A stretch of 64,000 bases of DNA, taken from positions 62,001 to 126,000 of the forward strand of contig NZ_WOEY01000101.1 of NCBI RefSeq assembly GCF_013177695.1, given 5' to 3'. The position numbers were made by a program, and so were the translations under genes. Positions 17,141-24,877 of the stretch are shown piece after piece. Source of the stretch: Paraburkholderia solitsugae. GTDB lineage: Bacteria > Pseudomonadota > Gammaproteobacteria > Burkholderiales > Burkholderiaceae. Every line of letters begins with the position of its first letter. Position 1 is the first letter of the stretch. Below the pieces are notes generated by a model. That model made no database searches. It had not been told where the DNA came from and was given only the letters and a program-made list of their open reading frames with translations.

Positions 17141-17854
17141 TCAGCCTTGCTGAAGATGCTTCACGGCTGCGACGCGCGACGCCTCGACGAGGCCCTCGAG
17201 AGCCGCCGCGGCGAGGTCGGCGTTGCCGGCCTCAAGGGCGATCACGAAACTGCGCCAACTGGCGGCCGACTGTGTGCGGCGCTGCGGTTCGCGCAATCCG
17301 AGCCGCGTATATCGCGCTGTCTGGTTGACGAGCGACTCCAGCATCTCCACCAGCCGATGGTTGTCGCAAGTGGCGAGTATCAGCCGGCTGAGCAGCAGGC
17401 TGATTTTCGCGTGTTCTTCCGTCGCGCTCTCCTGACCGCCAAGCGCTTCCAAAGTACGAACTTGCTGATCCACCGCCTTGATCAGTGCCGGCGGCGCAGG
17501 GCATATCTTGCGAGCAAGCAGGCCGATGAGGGAGCGCCGAACCTCGAAGAGGTCGTTGACTTCCTTCGCGCTGAGTTGCGTGATGTGCGCGCCGCGTTGT
17601 GGCAAGATGCGCACGACCCCGCTCTTTTCGAGGATCCGCAGCGCTTCCCGGATCGGGCCGCGACTGACCTGAAACTGCGACGCCAGCTCCTGCTCGCGCA
17701 CGCGATCGCCTGGCTGGTAGTCGCCTCGTAGCACTGCGTCGGTGATGCTCTCGGCGATCTGCTCCGGCATGGTCAGGGGCCGCGGGCTGCCGCGTCCACC
17801 GCGCGCACCGTTGGGGATCGCAACATCGGCAATGTTGTCGTCAGTGGTCGACAT
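17141..17854 (-). CDS. GntR-family regulator (FadR/FCD type)
   Basis: Ligand-responsive transcription factor of 237 residues. The winged helix is seen in MPEQIAESITDAVLRGDYQP, RVREQELASQFQVSRGPIRE and LRILEKSGVVRILPQRGAHI; the C-terminal all-helical FCD domain follows. The start at 17854 is chosen because the protein then begins just ahead of the DNA-binding domain. It lies between the acyl-CoA synthetase and the MFS gene, all on the minus strand, and probably controls the whole import/carboxylation cluster through TGT-N2-ACA sites. Confidence 0.9.
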   Translation of the reverse strand: MSTTDDNIADVAIPNGARGGRGSPRPLTMPEQIAESITDAVLRGDYQPGDRVREQELASQFQVSRGPIREALRILEKSGVVRILPQRGAHITQLSAKEVNDLFEVRRSLIGLLARKICPAPPALIKAVDQQVRTLEALGGQESATEEHAKISLLLSRLILATCDNHRLVEMLESLVNQTARYTRLGLREPQRRTQSAASWRSFVIALEAGNADLAAAALEGLVEASRVAAVKHLQQG

Positions 17855-17915
17855 GATTCCGTTTGGCTTATATAGGGTTGTAGCACTACAGTAGCAGTCT
17901 ATCATAACGTATTCG

Positions 17916-17923
17916 TGTTGACA
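17916..17923. promoter_or_regulatory. TGT-N2-ACA site upstream of the GntR gene
   Basis: TGTTGACA in the context CGTGTTGACAATATTACAAT, 62 bases upstream of the GntR start. On the minus strand it reads ATTGTCAACA, a 10-mer identical to that at the divergent promoter near 21213. Confidence 0.45.
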
Positions 17924-18007
17924 ATATTACAATGATCCACGAAAGCCAAGCTGACCGCGGAGCTGGCGTCCACCAAGGCGCCAACCCGGGACGCGTGACC
18001 ATGAAAA

Positions 18008-19285
18008 TCATGGGAGCACGGCCTCGTTGACACCCTGGGGCGTCGGGGTCTTGCGACACAGGCGCCGCGCCGCCATCAGGAAGAACAGCGCCGACGCGAT
18101 GGCCACGATATCGGCTCCCAGCAGTACCTTCGTGAGCGGCGCGCTCACGCCGGCGCGCACCAGCGCGTCGCTCACCGAGCCAATGGCAAAGCTGCCGATG
18201 GCGGCCGCGAAGATGTTGATCAGCAGCATGCAGCAACCGGTAATCGTCGAACGCATCTGCGGCGGGGTCAGGCTCTGGATGACGGTGATGGCTGGTCCAT
18301 ACAGGGCCAAAGGGAGGAAGGACCCCGCGCACATCCCCGCGTAGAACAGCGGGGAGCCGGCCGGCGTCAGGCGGTAAGCGATCATCAGCGGTGCTGCCAG
18401 CAGCACGAGTATCAGCATGAACGTAGCGAGCCCGCCAGGGAGGCGGCGCGCATAGCGGTCGCCCAGCGCGCCACCGGCCAGGGAACCCAGCGTGCCGAAG
18501 ACGATCTGCAGCAGGCCTATCGTCCTGGCGATGCTGGCGCCATCGAAGCCACGCTCACGCACCAGCCATAGTTGCGAGAACGAAAGCCCGGCCACGACCA
18601 TATGAACCAGCACGAACCCAACGATCGTCAGCGCGATGGTCGGGTTCCCTCGCAGCAACGCAACGACGGCGCCCACCTGCGCGACGAAAGGTTCGCCGCG
18701 CGCGTCTTGCGGCTGTTCGCCGCGGCGCTCGCGCAGCAGCGATAGCGGTATCGCGATGGTCATCCCAATTGCGCCCAGCACGAGAAAAGTCGTGCGCCAG
18801 CCATGCTCGGCGCCAAACGAGCCGGCGAGCAGGAAGCTACAGCCGATGCCAACCGGAATGCCCATGAAGAACAAGCCAATCGCCGCGCTTCGCCGCTGAG
18901 GGGCGAAGACTTCATACAGCAGCGCCACGGCGGCCGGGATCAACGCGGCCTCGCCACTGGCGACGAGAAAGCGCGCTGCTACCATCTGCCCGAACGTGTG
19001 TGCCGTGCCGGAAGCCGCGGTGCATACGCTCCAGATGATGAGACCGACGGCGATCAGGCGGGGGCGGCTGAAGCGGTCGGCGAGTGTTCCCATGAGCACC
19101 GACATCACGCCGTAACTCAAAACCCACACCGCGCCGACCAGGAAGCCGTACTGCGCGTTGCTGAGCGCCAGGTCCCGCGTGATCTGCGGCGAGAAGCCCA
19201 GCAGCATGTTGCGGTCGATTTGTCCCAGAAGGTGAATCGTCAATAGCGTGGCGAGCACGGCGCCCGGCCTGTTCTTCCAGTTCAT
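18008..19285 (-). CDS. MFS transporter
   Basis: Major facilitator superfamily permease of 425 residues with about 12 hydrophobic segments. The cytoplasmic loop motif after helix 2 is GTLADRFSRPRL, and it starts with the LTIHLLGQIDRNMLLGF segment typical of anion/aromatic-acid symporters. A GGAGA site lies 6 bases upstream. Its position between the regulator and the carboxylase genes suggests that it carries the pathway substrate. The exact substrate is not readable. Confidence 0.88.
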   Translation of the reverse strand: MNWKNRPGAVLATLLTIHLLGQIDRNMLLGFSPQITRDLALSNAQYGFLVGAVWVLSYGVMSVLMGTLADRFSRPRLIAVGLIIWSVCTAASGTAHTFGQMVAARFLVASGEAALIPAAVALLYEVFAPQRRSAAIGLFFMGIPVGIGCSFLLAGSFGAEHGWRTTFLVLGAIGMTIAIPLSLLRERRGEQPQDARGEPFVAQVGAVVALLRGNPTIALTIVGFVLVHMVVAGLSFSQLWLVRERGFDGASIARTIGLLQIVFGTLGSLAGGALGDRYARRLPGGLATFMLILVLLAAPLMIAYRLTPAGSPLFYAGMCAGSFLPLALYGPAITVIQSLTPPQMRSTITGCCMLLINIFAAAIGSFAIGSVSDALVRAGVSAPLTKVLLGADIVAIASALFFLMAARRLCRKTPTPQGVNEAVLP

Positions 19286-19326
19286 GCGTGTCTCCTTTTC
19301 GGCGACATTGGCCGAATTCGTATGAT

Positions 19327-19334
19327 TGTCTACA
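19327..19334. promoter_or_regulatory. TGT-N2-ACA site upstream of the MFS gene
   Basis: TGTCTACA in the context ATTGTCTACACATTGG, 42 bases upstream of the MFS start codon. Confidence 0.45.
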
Positions 19335-19371
19335 CATTGGCCCCCAAATACCTTGGCAGAGCCGTGCGTCC

Positions 19372-19596
19372 TCAGTCGTGTTCGATCACCGCGAGGTCCT
19401 GGCCCTCACGCACCGCTTCGCCTTCCTTGACGAGTACGGAGATCAGGCGGCAGGTCTCGGGTGCTATCACTGGAATTTCCATCTTCATCGATTCCAGTGT
19501 CAGAACAACCTGATCTTCATCCATGTTGTCGCCGGGTTGCGCGTCGATCTTCCAGACCGTGCCGGTGATTTCCGATTTGATTGCTCGTTGGGTCAT
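19372..19596 (-). CDS. Biotin carboxyl carrier domain protein
   Basis: Seventy-four-residue stand-alone biotinyl domain. The biotinylation motif is ESMKME with K38 as the acceptor lysine, and the flanking GTVWKIDAQPGD and VREGQDLAVIE match the barrel-sandwich fold. It carries carboxybiotin between a biotin carboxylase and a carboxyltransferase. It lies 18 bp downstream of the carboxyltransferase gene and is the second carrier of the cluster, the other being encoded at 21511. Small size recalls the 1.3S subunit of transcarboxylase. Its ribosome-binding site is weak. Confidence 0.88.
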   Translation of the reverse strand: MTQRAIKSEITGTVWKIDAQPGDNMDEDQVVLTLESMKMEIPVIAPETCRLISVLVKEGEAVREGQDLAVIEHD

Positions 19597-19614
19597 ATTG
19601 GTTCTTGGTAAAAG

Positions 19615-21159
19615 TCAGAAGTAGGTCGGCCACGCCCGCATTTCATGCAGTCCTACACCGGCGCTTCTCGAGCGCCGATGGGTGCGGAAGGCCTCAATCA
19701 GGAAAGAACGTGTCTGCTCGGGTTTGATGACGGTCTGCACGCCGAACGCACCGGCCAGCGCATAGGCCGAGGTGTCTCGCACCAGTTCAGCCTTTAAGGC
19801 TTCGAACCGCTGTGCGTCTTCGTTGCGACTGACACCGTGCAGCACACCGACTGCGACCTCGGGATCCATGAAGCTCACATCGGCGCCGGGCCACGCGGCC
19901 ACTTCGTCGCTGTTGCGACCGCCGCCCATGTTGATGTAGGCCTGCCCGAAACTCTTTCGCAGGATGACCGAAACCTTGGGTACGGAACACAGTTGAACCG
20001 CGTGAATCATGTTCATGATGTGCGCCGGTGCGGCCTTACGCTCGCCCTCCAGGCCGACCAGGAACCCCGGCGTGTCGACGAGGAACAGCACGGGAATATT
20101 GAATGAATCGCAGAGCACCAGAAACGAGGTGACCTTGCGGCACGCGTCGGGGTCCATCGCGCCGGCCTTGAACATCGGATTAGACGCCACGACGCCGACG
20201 CTCTCACCGTTCAGGCGCGCGAGGCCGGTGACCGCGGCGCGCCCGAACCGATCCTTCAGCGGGAAGAAGCTGTCGCGGTCGACGATAGCGGGGATGACCT
20301 TGCGCATGTCATAGGTCTTTGCGCGCGCGGCGGGTACCAGTTCGGTGAGGGGCTCGCTCAAGGGTTCGACGTCGGCGCCCGCAGTGCGGTGGGGCGCCGG
20401 CTCGCCCGAATGCGAAGGCAGGTACGACAGGAAGCGTCGGATTGCGCCCAACGCTTCCTCATCGGTCGTCACCACCATGTCCACCAGGCCGGTTTGTTCC
20501 GCATGCAGCCGCCAGCCGCCGAGTTCTTCCGGATCGATCGCTTCGCCGATGGCTGCGGACGTCACGCGCGCGCTCGACACGGCGAGAAACGCGCCCTTGC
20601 GCATCACGACGAAGTCCGACAGGCAGGTGTACCACGTCGACGACCCGAGACACGGGCCGAGCACGGCGCTGACCCAGGGGATCTCGCGGCGGCGGCAATA
20701 TTGCTGAGGGTCGAGGCCGGCTTGCGCCATCGCTTGCGCGCCGAGCGAATCGGGCACGCGTGACCCCGACGACTCGCCCAGAAAGATCAGCGGTACGCCG
20801 TTGCGCGTCGCGGTCTCCTTGATCCACGCGATCTTGCGCATGTTGGTGCTCGACGAGGACGCCCCCTTCACGGTCATGTCATTCGAGACCACGGCGACGC
20901 GACGCTCGTCGATCCGGCCGAGGCCGGTGATCTTGCCGTCAGCCGGTGTCGACTCGCGATCCGCGGCCACTGCCGACGTGGCAAGCATGCCGATTTCTTT
21001 GAACGAACCTTCGTCGAGCAGACGTTCGACGCGTTCCCGGGCGTTCAGCGCGCCGGTCACGCGCCGCTGCTCGAGCTTGGCGCTGCCCCCCATCGCCAGG
21101 GCATGGCGCAGGCAAGCTTCGAATTGTTCAGACTGTTCTGAATAGGTAGCGGTGGTCAC
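19615..21159 (-). CDS. Acyl-CoA carboxylase carboxyltransferase (12S/PccB type)
   Basis: Carboxyltransferase of the propionyl-CoA carboxylase beta/methylmalonyl-CoA transcarboxylase 12S family, 514 residues, which moves CO2 from carboxybiotin to an acyl-CoA. Both crotonase-like halves are visible: oxyanion-hole segments around ESSGSRVPDSLGAQ and VDTPGFLVGLEGE, and the conserved FGQAYINMGGG. The start is a GTG at 21159 with GGAG 5 bases upstream; longer frames run into the divergent promoter. It heads the minus-strand operon with the 74-residue carrier. The biotin carboxylase lies in the divergent operon. Confidence 0.9.
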   Translation of the reverse strand: MTTATYSEQSEQFEACLRHALAMGGSAKLEQRRVTGALNARERVERLLDEGSFKEIGMLATSAVAADRESTPADGKITGLGRIDERRVAVVSNDMTVKGASSSSTNMRKIAWIKETATRNGVPLIFLGESSGSRVPDSLGAQAMAQAGLDPQQYCRRREIPWVSAVLGPCLGSSTWYTCLSDFVVMRKGAFLAVSSARVTSAAIGEAIDPEELGGWRLHAEQTGLVDMVVTTDEEALGAIRRFLSYLPSHSGEPAPHRTAGADVEPLSEPLTELVPAARAKTYDMRKVIPAIVDRDSFFPLKDRFGRAAVTGLARLNGESVGVVASNPMFKAGAMDPDACRKVTSFLVLCDSFNIPVLFLVDTPGFLVGLEGERKAAPAHIMNMIHAVQLCSVPKVSVILRKSFGQAYINMGGGRNSDEVAAWPGADVSFMDPEVAVGVLHGVSRNEDAQRFEALKAELVRDTSAYALAGAFGVQTVIKPEQTRSFLIEAFRTHRRSRSAGVGLHEMRAWPTYF

Positions 21160-21210
21160 AGGGGCTCCGAAAGAGGTGTCGCAATGATGGCAACAATAAC
21201 AGCAAGTCTT

Positions 21211-21222
21211 ATTGTTGACAAT
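21211..21222. promoter_or_regulatory. Perfect ATTGT-TG-ACAAT dyad at the divergent promoter
   Basis: ATTGTTGACAAT is a 12-base dyad with 5-bp arms and contains the TGT-N2-ACA core at 21213-21220. It lies between the divergent carboxyltransferase (start 21159) and biotin-carboxylase operons, 52 bases from the former. It is the most symmetric of the four sites and the best candidate for the GntR operator. Confidence 0.55.
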
Positions 21223-21300
21223 GACACAATCTGTAAATATCATTGAGTTAAGGGTAGCCACGGGCACGACACTGAAATGAATATTGAGACGAACACCGTA

Positions 21301-21507
21301 ATGAAACGCGTTCTGGTCACGGGTGCGGCCGGCTTTATCGGTCATGCGCTGGTGCAACGCTTGCTCGGCGAGGGGCTCGGCGGGCGTGCGGTCGCCCCTT
21401 TGTTTGGTGACAGTGATTCGAGTTTCACGACCGCAGAGTCCGAGGCGCTCGGCTTCGTTCACGACGGGACCCCTTCGCGACTGATTGTTCGCGCCATGGA
21501 GAATTGA
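21301..21507 (+). pseudogene. Truncated NAD-dependent epimerase at operon head
   Basis: Sixty-eight codons that begin with the Rossmann start of an extended SDR (MKRVLVTGAAGFIGHALVQR). After about residue 30 the sequence jumps to an unrelated stretch and ends with GFVHDGTPSRLIVRAMEN, which looks like the C-terminal end of such an enzyme. Relatives have more than 300 residues, so this is an internally deleted remnant. It ends 3 bases before the biotin-carrier gene and its translation could still feed ribosomes into the operon. Confidence 0.6.
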
Positions 21508-21510
21508 GAG

Positions 21511-21993
21511 ATGTCACTGACACACACAGACGTCACCCGGATCCTCGAGCTGCTCGATCGAGCAGCCGAACTGGATTCGCTGGAGGTCAAGCTGGGCGAC
21601 TTTGTCGTTCAGGCAAGCAAGCCCGGTGCCGTCGCCCCGGACAGCGCGGCGGTGTTTCAGCCCGCTGCGTCGGCTTCGCCGGCGGCCACGCTAGTGACGC
21701 CGAACGCTGCACCGCCCGCGGAAACTGCGGTGCAGATCCCGGAAGGCATGGTCGCGATCCGCGCCCCGATGGTGGGTACCTTCTATAACAGCCCGCGCCC
21801 GGGCGAGCCGCTGTTCGTCGAAGAGGGCGGGGTCGTCGAGGCTGACACGACCGTTTGCCTGGTCGAGGTCATGAAAATGTTCAATTCGGTGGAGAGCGCC
21901 ACGCGCGGCATCGTTCACAAGGTCCTGGTCCGTAACGGCGAACTGGTGCAGCACAACCAGGTGCTCATGCTGATCGCGCCGCTTCCCGCCTGA
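21511..21993 (+). CDS. Biotin carboxyl carrier protein (AccB-like)
   Basis: Carrier of 160 residues with an N-terminal helical region, a Pro/Ala-rich linker (about 40-75) and a C-terminal biotinyl domain. K122 in EVMKMFN is the biotin acceptor, and APMVGTFYNSPRPGEP is the AccB-type thumb region. It lies 21 bases upstream of the biotin carboxylase, its natural partner, in the plus-strand operon. The genome presumably has another housekeeping accB elsewhere; that cannot be seen here. Confidence 0.9.
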   Translation: MSLTHTDVTRILELLDRAAELDSLEVKLGDFVVQASKPGAVAPDSAAVFQPAASASPAATLVTPNAAPPAETAVQIPEGMVAIRAPMVGTFYNSPRPGEPLFVEEGGVVEADTTVCLVEVMKMFNSVESATRGIVHKVLVRNGELVQHNQVLMLIAPLPA

Positions 21994-22014
21994 CCGAAAC
22001 GAGGAGAGTCACTC

Positions 22015-23427
22015 ATGGTTCCAGTCGTCAAGCACGACATCCGGCGCGTCTTCGTCGCCAATCGCGGCGAGATCGCCGTGCGTATCATTCGCGCCTGCCG
22101 CAGCCTCGGTATCGAGACGGTCGCTGGCCTCTCCGAGGCGGACGTCGAAAGCCAGGCCGCGCGCCTCGCCGACCAGCACGTCGTACTCGGCCCGCCCCCG
22201 GCTTCGGAGAGCTATCTCAAGATCGCCAATCTGGTACGCGCTGCGAAAGAATCGGGCTGCGATGCGGTGCACCCCGGTTACGGCTTCCTTTCTGAACGCC
22301 CGGCGTTTGCTCGCGCCTGCGCTGAAGCGGGGCTCATCTTTATCGGCCCGTCGCCCGAAGCGATCGACGCGATGGGTGACAAGATTACCGCCGTGGGCCT
22401 CGCCGCCAAGGCCGGCGTGCCGCGCGTGCCGGGCTCCGGCGCGTTGGCCGACCCTGAAGCCGCGCGCCGGATCGCCGCGGACATCGGTTATCCGGTGCTG
22501 ATGAAGGCGACCGCGGGCGGCGGCGGACGCGGCATGCGCGTCGTGCGCTCCGACGACGAGGTCGAAGCCGCGTTCAAGTCGGCATCGTCGGAAGCACAAT
22601 CGGCCTTTGGCGATGCGACGCTCTACGTCGAGAAGTTCATCGAGAAGGCGCGGCACATCGAGATCCAGGTGATGGGCGACCAGCACGGCAACGTCGTGCA
22701 TCTCGGCGAGCGCGAATGCTCGACCCAGCGCAGGCACCAGAAGCTTATTGAAGAGGCACCGTCGCCGTTCCTGTCGAATGACATGCGCGTGCAGATGGGC
22801 GAAGCAGCGGTGGGCCTCGCGCGTAACGTCGGGTACTTCGGAGCCGGCACCATCGAGTTCGTGGTCGACGACAGGGACGGCAAGTTCTATTTCCTCGAGA
22901 TGAACACCCGCATCCAGGTCGAGCACCCGGTCACTGAAGAGGTGACGGGGCGCGACCTGGTGGCCGAGCAGATTCGCGTCGCCTGTGGGCTGCCGCTGTC
23001 GTTCAGTCAACAGGACATTGTGCTCGACGGTCACGCGATCGAATGCCGCATCAATGCCGAGGACCCGGATAAAAATTTCCTGCCACGGCCCGGACGTATT
23101 GATCGGTGGCAGCCACCGTCGGGCGTTGGCGTGCGGCTCGACACGCATTGCCATGAGGGCTACACGGTGCCGCCGTACTACGACTCGCTGATTGCCAAGC
23201 TGATCGTCCATGCGCCGACGCGCGCCGACGCGATCGCGCGAATGAGCCGGGCGCTGGCCGACTTCCACATCGAAGGTCCGGCTACGACGATCGCGTTCCA
23301 CGAGGCAGTCCTCGAGCATGACGATTTTGCGAAGGGCCAGGTCACGACCCGCTGGGTCGAAGACACTTTTATTCCGGCCCGTAAGGCGGCGCTGAAGGCG
23401 GCCAAGGCCGTGGAGGTGCAATCATGA
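22015..23427 (+). CDS. Biotin carboxylase subunit
   Basis: ATP-grasp enzyme of 470 residues that carboxylates the biotin of the carrier proteins with bicarbonate and ATP. It has the N-terminal RVFVANRGEIAVRIIRA, the glycine-rich ATP loop GGGGRGM (168-174), RHQK (240-243) and the catalytic strand EMNTRIQVEHP (295-305). Length and residues are normal, so this step should be intact. Its stop overlaps the ATG of the next gene (ATGA). It is AccC-like, but the context suggests a dedicated catabolic carboxylase. Confidence 0.93.
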   Translation: MVPVVKHDIRRVFVANRGEIAVRIIRACRSLGIETVAGLSEADVESQAARLADQHVVLGPPPASESYLKIANLVRAAKESGCDAVHPGYGFLSERPAFARACAEAGLIFIGPSPEAIDAMGDKITAVGLAAKAGVPRVPGSGALADPEAARRIAADIGYPVLMKATAGGGGRGMRVVRSDDEVEAAFKSASSEAQSAFGDATLYVEKFIEKARHIEIQVMGDQHGNVVHLGERECSTQRRHQKLIEEAPSPFLSNDMRVQMGEAAVGLARNVGYFGAGTIEFVVDDRDGKFYFLEMNTRIQVEHPVTEEVTGRDLVAEQIRVACGLPLSFSQQDIVLDGHAIECRINAEDPDKNFLPRPGRIDRWQPPSGVGVRLDTHCHEGYTVPPYYDSLIAKLIVHAPTRADAIARMSRALADFHIEGPATTIAFHEAVLEHDDFAKGQVTTRWVEDTFIPARKAALKAAKAVEVQS

Positions 23428-24872
23428 TCGCGCGCGCTCAGTTCTCCGATGTGAGCTTGACCGACGGACAGACCGTCACCTGGTCGGGCGCGCTGACCAC
23501 GGCGATGGCGCGGCTTCCGCTCGCGCGAATGGCGGGAACAGGCCTCGCTGAGGTCGAGGTCATCAGCACCACTACATTTCGTGAGTGCCTTGCCCGCGAC
23601 GAGGATCCCTGGCAGCGCGTGACGGCATTGCGTGCGGCCGCCGGGCCGCTGGTACTGCGGGCACGTCTGGACCTCCTGACCGAACACGGCGGCCGCGGTG
23701 CCGACGTGCTGTCACCCGACGTCGGCGCGGCCTGGATCGCCGAGCTCGCTGCGCGTGGCATCGCGCAGGTGGTCATCGTCGATCCACTGTTGCAGCGCGA
23801 CCGGTTGCGCCCGATGTTCCTCGCGGCGCGCCGGGCCGGTGTCAGTGCCATTGGTGTGCTGCCGTACGACGCCGCCGAGCGGCGCACGAACGCGTGGTAC
23901 TGCACGCAGGCCGCGCATCTTGTGGCCGACGGCGCCGAGCGCGTGATGCTGCGCGACGAGGCCGGCGTGCTGACGGTGGACCGCATCGCGACGTTGATCC
24001 CCTTGCTGCTTGAGACGCTGCGGGCAACGCCGTTGCAATTGCATACGCGTTGCCAGACCGCGCTCGCACCGCAGGTCGTCATCGAAGCGGTGCGCCTCGG
24101 CGTGGCGGGCATCGACACGGCACTGCCGCACGTGGCCAACGGCGCGTCGGTGCCGTCGCTGACGAGACTGGTGCGCTCGCTCGCGCTGCTCGGCGTCGAC
24201 GCCGAGGTGCCGGACATGGCCGGTGTCGCCGAAGCCGACGCGGAGCTGGCGCGGATTGCCGACGCTGAGGGATTGCCGGCGGGTGCGCCCTGGGTGTTCG
24301 ACGTGGCGCTGTATGTCCACCAGTTGCCGGGAGAAATCGCGGCGCAGGCAATGGACGCGTTGACCCAGTCCGGCCAGCTTGCCGGGCTGCATGCATTCGC
24401 CGAGGAATGCGCTCGCGTGCGCGCCGAAGTCGGGAACCCACCGATGGTCGCGCCGTTCGCCGGACCCATCGCGGCCCAGGCGTGGCAGCACTACAGCGGC
24501 ATGGCGCGCTATGCCGAGCTCCAGCCCGGTCTGCGCCGCATCCTGCTTGGCGCCTACGGGCCGGTCGATGGCGCATTGGATCGCGGACTGCAGCAACGCG
24601 TCGGAGCGCTGGAGAAGATCGAATGCAAGAGCCTCGAGGACATCCGCCGCTCGATGCCTCTTCTTGATGATGCTTCGCGCCTGCTGGCGCATGCTTTCGC
24701 GGCAAACCCGTCGTCACTGCCCCGTGCGTCGAGCGCCGCCGAACTGACTTATCGGCCGGCCTCACCCTGGGACCGCCTGGCGCTTGGGCTGGTCCAGCGC
24801 TCGCAGCGTTACGCATTCCTGAGCGTGACGGGCCCGGGCGTCGATATCCGCCTTCATCAGTGCAAGGAGTAG
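23424..24872 (+). CDS. Divergent 5S-type carboxyltransferase-like protein 1
   Basis: Protein of 482 residues that follows the layout of transcarboxylase 5S/pyruvate carboxylase CT subunits: a TIM-barrel part to about 300 (for example GIAQVVIVDPLLQRDRLRP) and a C-terminal helical part (EVGNPPMVAPFAGPIAAQAW). Residues that define the family are missing. The metal-binding RDAHQS start is replaced by GQTVTWSGAL, the carbamylated-lysine position is R177 (VMLRDEAG) and the His-x-His pair is H207-T-R209. It overlaps the biotin carboxylase stop and precedes a second 5S-like gene, so the two may form one complex. A new or non-catalytic role is likely. Confidence 0.72.
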   Translation: MIARAQFSDVSLTDGQTVTWSGALTTAMARLPLARMAGTGLAEVEVISTTTFRECLARDEDPWQRVTALRAAAGPLVLRARLDLLTEHGGRGADVLSPDVGAAWIAELAARGIAQVVIVDPLLQRDRLRPMFLAARRAGVSAIGVLPYDAAERRTNAWYCTQAAHLVADGAERVMLRDEAGVLTVDRIATLIPLLLETLRATPLQLHTRCQTALAPQVVIEAVRLGVAGIDTALPHVANGASVPSLTRLVRSLALLGVDAEVPDMAGVAEADAELARIADAEGLPAGAPWVFDVALYVHQLPGEIAAQAMDALTQSGQLAGLHAFAEECARVRAEVGNPPMVAPFAGPIAAQAWQHYSGMARYAELQPGLRRILLGAYGPVDGALDRGLQQRVGALEKIECKSLEDIRRSMPLLDDASRLLAHAFAANPSSLPRASSAAELTYRPASPWDRLALGLVQRSQRYAFLSVTGPGVDIRLHQCKE

Positions 24873-24877
24873 CCTCA

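Noticed and set aside
17918..17923. TTGACA as the -35 element of a plus-strand promoter
   Set aside because: No plus-strand gene follows; it is better explained as part of a TGT-N2-ACA operator for the minus-strand GntR gene.
22009..23421. A 470-codon open frame on the minus strand opposite the biotin carboxylase
   Set aside because: It mirrors the sense gene codon by codon in GC-rich DNA, has no family features and no ribosome-binding site, while the sense strand has full catalytic motifs.
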